9,238 nt of DNA from Ardenticatenales bacterium (GTDB taxonomy: Bacteria > Chloroflexota > Anaerolineae > Ardenticatenales > Ardenticatenaceae). The position numbers were made by a program, and so were the translations under genes. The stretch covers positions 1 to 9,238 of the forward strand of contig JACCSL010000639.1 of NCBI GenBank assembly GCA_013812995.1, in the 5' to 3' direction. This document shows positions 6,856 to 9,238 of this stretch, one piece after another (positions within the stretch are counted from its first letter, which is position 1; each line of letters begins with the position of its first letter). The notes under the pieces were generated by a model that saw nothing but the letters and a program-made list of their open reading frames with translations, was not told the origin of the DNA and did not search any database.

Positions 6856-8910
6856 ATGGAACAGACCACACCCCCCTCACGTCTGACGCGGTTAAGCCTC
6901 GCCATTCGACAGCTCCTCCCCTCGCTTTTGACGATGGCTGCCCTCGCGCTGGCGATGTTGGGGCAGCGGCGCTTCAGTGTGACGGACCCCAGCAGCCTCC
7001 GTGCTGGGCTCATGCTCTTCCTGGCGGGCGCGCTCTGTATGATTCTTGCCCGCCTCTCGCTCCGCCCCGCCGCTGAGGCCGAGGGCGAGCCCCCACCGAC
7101 GACGGGAGCGCAGAATGCGCAGCGGATGCACCTGGCAAGCTGGCGCTGGCTTCTTAGCTTTGTCGGGGCGCTTCTGGGGGCCGCTGTGGTGGCGGCTCTG
7201 TGGGTCATCCCCGCCCCACCGCCGGAAGGATTCTCCTACACCAGCTATCTGTGGAGCTGGCTGCTTGCCTCGTTGCTAGCCGCAGCGCCCTGGTTTGTGC
7301 CGCAGCGAGAAACGGCGTGGAAAACACGCGCTATTGCCTCCCTTCGTACCTATCGGTGGGAAATCGTGGGGCTGGCATTGGTGACCCTACTGGCGGGCGG
7401 GTTGCGCCTCGCCGACCTGTCGAACGCGCCCTATGCCATCAGTGGCGACGAGGGGGGGCTGGGGGACGAAGTGTACCGCGTCTTCTCGGGCGAGCTACGC
7501 AATCCCTTCGCCCTGACAATCTACGGCCCCTACCCCAGCATGGTGCCCTTTATTCTGGCGATTCCGCTCCGCCTCTTCGGGGCAACGATTGGGGCGCTGC
7601 GCCTTCCAGGAGCCCTCTTCGGCACCCTAGCCATCCCCGCGCTCTGGGCGCTGGCACGGCCCATCGTCGGGCGGCGCGCTGCGCTGGTGGCGGTGCTCTT
7701 CCTCGCGACGCTGCCCATGCATCTTCATTACAGCCGGGTAGCAATCAATGTCATCTGGGACACCTTTTTCTTCACCGGAGCGCTGGCGCTCTTCTGGCGC
7801 GGAATGCAGCGCCATGTCCAGGCCATGTGGACCTTCGCGCTCGCGGGCCTGGTGGGTGGCTTCGGTCAGTATTCTTACACCGGCTCGCGGCTGCTGCCCC
7901 TGCTGCTTTTCTCCTTCCTGCTCTATCTAGCCGTTTTCGACCTGGAGTGGCTGAAGAGCAAGGCACGCGGTATCCTGCTCATGGCACTTGTCTTCGCGGT
8001 GGATGCTGGCCCCCTGTATCTGTACGCCGCCCAGCATCCGGATGATTTCAACGCGCGCATTAACGCGGTGGGTGTCTTCCAGAGTGGCTGGCTGGAGAAC
8101 GAAACAGCGATTCGCGGCGAGGATAAGTTTCCCATCTTGTGGGATCAGTTCCGGCGCGCGCTCTTCGGCTTCGCATTTTTTCCTGATCGCACGAGCAGCT
8201 GGGGCGCAGATACCCCGCTCGCCCCGACCCTACTCAGCCTGGGACTCTTCCTGGGGTTGATCATCTCCCTGCGCCACTGGCGTGACCCCGCGATGGTGCT
8301 CCTGCATGGGTGGTTCTGGTCCATCATTCTCTCAGCGGGAACCCTCACGGTGAATCCGCCGACGAGCAACCGCCTGGTGGGGCTGACGCCCGTCCTCTGT
8401 CTCTTTGCGGCGCTGGGCTGGCAGGGGATGGCCAAGGCCCTTGCGCAGGCGTGCCCCCCGCCGCGGCAGCGCATGGCACAGACGGTGGTGCTGGCGCTCT
8501 TCGCGGGCCTTGCCAGCCTCGAGGGAGTCCGCGCCCACGAGCGGCACCTGGAGAACAATCTGTTTGGCGGGCCCGAGGTGCTGGAGGCCACCATGATCGG
8601 CCATCGGCTGGCAGAGCTTCCGCCGGACAGCACCCTGGTGATGCTCATGGCCCCGCGTCTCTACAGCGACATCTCACCCCTTAAGTTCCTGACCCCAAAG
8701 TATACACGCGTGGATATCGTGGAGCCGCTGACGGAGCCCCCTGCCGATCCCAGTGACGGGAGCGGCGACCTGCTGTTCATCGTGCTGCCCGAGCGGGTGA
8801 ACGAGGCGGGGTATATCCAGCAGGCGTTCCCCGATAGCACCATGCGGGAGGTGCGTCGAGAGAACCAGGATCAGACGCTGCTCTACTACGAAATTCTGGT
8901 GGAGCGCTAA
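6856..8910 (+). CDS. GT-C-fold membrane glycosyltransferase, paralogue 3
   Basis: A 684-residue polytopic membrane protein, the last gene of the apparent operon. Four predicted helices sit within residues 20-150, separated in the middle by a hydrophilic, Pro/Glu-rich linker (about 70-92). The core then starts with WEIVGLALVTLLAGGLRL, and the external loop carries SGD198-E199-GG, the GT-C acidic motif. HYSRVAINV, the block at 396-421 (DDFNARINAVG...SGWLENETAIRG), NPPTSNRL and D620-I-V-E-P-L-T match paralogue 2 position for position, so the two are clearly homologous. A soluble tail of about 127 residues ends the protein. The start lies 16 nt after the previous stop. The nearest purine-rich stretch (AGGAG, 6832-6836) is about 19 nt away, too far to be a normal Shine-Dalgarno, so the start is a little uncertain. 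Expected to use polyprenyl-phosphate sugars at the outer membrane face; specificity is unknown. Confidence 0.88.
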   Translation: MEQTTPPSRLTRLSLAIRQLLPSLLTMAALALAMLGQRRFSVTDPSSLRAGLMLFLAGALCMILARLSLRPAAEAEGEPPPTTGAQNAQRMHLASWRWLLSFVGALLGAAVVAALWVIPAPPPEGFSYTSYLWSWLLASLLAAAPWFVPQRETAWKTRAIASLRTYRWEIVGLALVTLLAGGLRLADLSNAPYAISGDEGGLGDEVYRVFSGELRNPFALTIYGPYPSMVPFILAIPLRLFGATIGALRLPGALFGTLAIPALWALARPIVGRRAALVAVLFLATLPMHLHYSRVAINVIWDTFFFTGALALFWRGMQRHVQAMWTFALAGLVGGFGQYSYTGSRLLPLLLFSFLLYLAVFDLEWLKSKARGILLMALVFAVDAGPLYLYAAQHPDDFNARINAVGVFQSGWLENETAIRGEDKFPILWDQFRRALFGFAFFPDRTSSWGADTPLAPTLLSLGLFLGLIISLRHWRDPAMVLLHGWFWSIILSAGTLTVNPPTSNRLVGLTPVLCLFAALGWQGMAKALAQACPPPRQRMAQTVVLALFAGLASLEGVRAHERHLENNLFGGPEVLEATMIGHRLAELPPDSTLVMLMAPRLYSDISPLKFLTPKYTRVDIVEPLTEPPADPSDGSGDLLFIVLPERVNEAGYIQQAFPDSTMREVRRENQDQTLLYYEILVER

Positions 8911-8931
8911 ACCTCCCCAATTCCTCCTTGA

Positions 8932-8974
8932 CCACCCTTGTCATAACCACTCCATAATCGTTGACACAAGGTGG
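8932..8974. repeat. imperfect inverted repeat overlapping the -35 box
   Basis: Left arm CCACCCTTGTCA (8932-8943) and right arm TGACACAAGGTGG (8962-8974) can pair as CCACC/GGTGG, then TTG/CAA after one bulged C, then TCA/TGA with two bulged bases, around an 18-nt loop. The right arm covers most of the TTGACA -35 hexamer. There is no T-run after the right arm, so it is not a normal intrinsic terminator. It could be an operator or chance. The pairing is seen directly; a regulatory role is inference. Confidence 0.35.
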
Positions 8975-8990
8975 CACGGATTATTATACT
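8961..8990 (+). promoter_or_regulatory. sigma70-type promoter for the downstream gene
   Basis: A perfect -35 hexamer TTGACA (8961-8966) and a good -10 hexamer TATACT (8985-8990) are separated by 18 nt, which predicts transcription starting near 8996-8998 and a leader of about 60 nt before the ATG at 9059. It lies in the only AT-rich gap of the window, just after the GT-C operon and before a gene on the same strand. An alternative -10 (TATTAT, 8982-8987) would give a poorer 15-nt spacer. Confidence 0.75.
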
Positions 8991-9046
8991 GACGACAATA
9001 GGTAGGTCCTGAGCTAAACAACAGATGAAAGAATTCTGCTAACTAC

Positions 9047-9052
9047 AGGGAG
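9047..9052 (+). promoter_or_regulatory. ribosome binding site AGGGAG
   Basis: AGGGAG ends 6 nt before the ATG at 9059, the strongest Shine-Dalgarno in the window. It supports 9059 as the real start of the last gene even though only 60 codons are visible. Confidence 0.75.
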
Positions 9053-9058
9053 TAAGCT

Positions 9059-9238
9059 ATGTCCTCTCTTGGAATCCCTTCAGATCTCAACTACCGCATT
9101 CGTCAAGCCCTCTTACAGACGTCAGCACGAGAAAGCCCAGTTGGATTTATCCCTGGGATGCCAACGGTACCAACAGTAGGCGCTTTAGGCGGGCGCTCTA
9201 GGCGAATCGTGCTACAATGGGGAACAAAGATTCTGAAA
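9059..9238 (+). CDS. unidentified protein, N-terminal 60 residues (3'-truncated)
   Basis: Open from ATG 9059 to the window end, giving 60 codons without a stop, preceded by a good ribosome binding site and a near-consensus promoter. The visible part is hydrophilic: it begins MSSLGIPSDLNYRIRQALLQ, passes through a Pro/Gly/Thr stretch (FIPGMPTVPTVGALGG) and ends in a basic, mildly amphipathic segment (RSRRIVLQWGTKILK). No signal peptide or domain motif is recognisable. Codon use (TTA, AGG, CGA, CCA, ACA) and base composition are less GC-rich than in the six upstream genes. A basic segment ending in K-I-L-K resembles the lead-in to the first membrane helix of polyprenyl-phosphate sugar transferases, which would suit the locus, but this rests on a few residues and is only a guess. 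Confidence 0.6.
   Translation, partial: MSSLGIPSDLNYRIRQALLQTSARESPVGFIPGMPTVPTVGALGGRSRRIVLQWGTKILK

Noticed and set aside
6405..7208. - strand open frame (267 codons) across the junction of GT-C paralogues 2 and 3
   Set aside because: It spans two well-supported genes in antisense and has the Arg/Ser/Ala-rich look of a shadow frame.
7200..8045. Long + strand open frame (281 codons) inside GT-C paralogue 3
   Set aside because: Its product is Arg/Ala/Gly/His-rich with no motif, and it lies wholly within a well-supported membrane-protein gene; it is a high-GC shadow.
8932..8974. Intrinsic terminator for the GT-C operon
   Set aside because: The stem is imperfect, the loop is 18 nt, and no T-run follows; the right arm is part of a promoter instead. 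The operon's terminator was not found.
8777..8977. - strand open frame of 66 codons covering the end of GT-C paralogue 3 and the gap
   Set aside because: It crosses the promoter region, has no ribosome binding site that I can see, and is mostly antisense to coding sequence.
8983..8988. TATAAT on the - strand as a divergent promoter
   Set aside because: No -35-like hexamer is found at the right distance (about 9006-9011 on the + strand) and no gene reads leftward from here.
9025..9042. Five-codon leader frame (MKEFC, stop) in the 5' leader of the last gene
   Set aside because: No Shine-Dalgarno precedes it and no attenuator hairpin follows; probably chance.

Overview
The window is a GC-rich stretch (for example 40 of 60 bases at 7561-7620) in which almost every base of 1-8910 codes on the + strand. 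The genes are typical of a surface-glycan or protein-glycosylation locus of a free-living bacterium. The GT4 glycosyltransferase style and the long GT-C membrane glycosyltransferases with a 'SDHAEK' or 'GDEG' loop motif fit Chloroflexota best. That placement is recalled from family knowledge and was not tested by a search.

Layout: (1) 2-1027, the C-terminal part of a GT4 glycosyltransferase cut by the window start; (2) 1043-1864, a class I SAM-dependent methyltransferase; (3) 1861-2832, a serine alpha/beta-hydrolase with a helical N-terminal region; (4-6) 2845-4827, 4824-6839 and 6856-8910, three consecutive polytopic GT-C (ArnT/PMT-like) glycosyltransferases; (7) a 148-bp AT-richer gap at 8911-9058 holding a near-consensus sigma70-type promoter (TTGACA, 18 nt, TATACT), an imperfect dyad over its -35 box and a good Shine-Dalgarno; (8) 9059-9238, the first 60 codons of an unidentified gene cut by the window end.

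Genes 1-6 look like one operon. Junctions alternate between short gaps (15, 12, 16 nt) and 4-nt ATGA overlaps. A plausible joint role is as follows. The cytoplasmic GT4 enzyme builds a lipid-linked or nucleotide-sugar-derived glycan. The methyltransferase and hydrolase modify a sugar, lipid or acyl group. The GT-C proteins transfer sugars from polyprenyl-phosphate carriers to acceptors on the outer face of the membrane. Substrates cannot be read from the sequence.

No tRNA, rRNA, CRISPR array, insertion sequence or convincing intrinsic terminator was seen. The most notable points are the tandem GT-C paralogues with a shared extra four-helix N-terminal module and shared C-terminal tail, the DE-to-DH change in the first one, the hydrolase embedded in the glycosylation operon, and the promoter/dyad that marks a new transcription unit with different base composition. 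Nothing here is demonstrably a new system.
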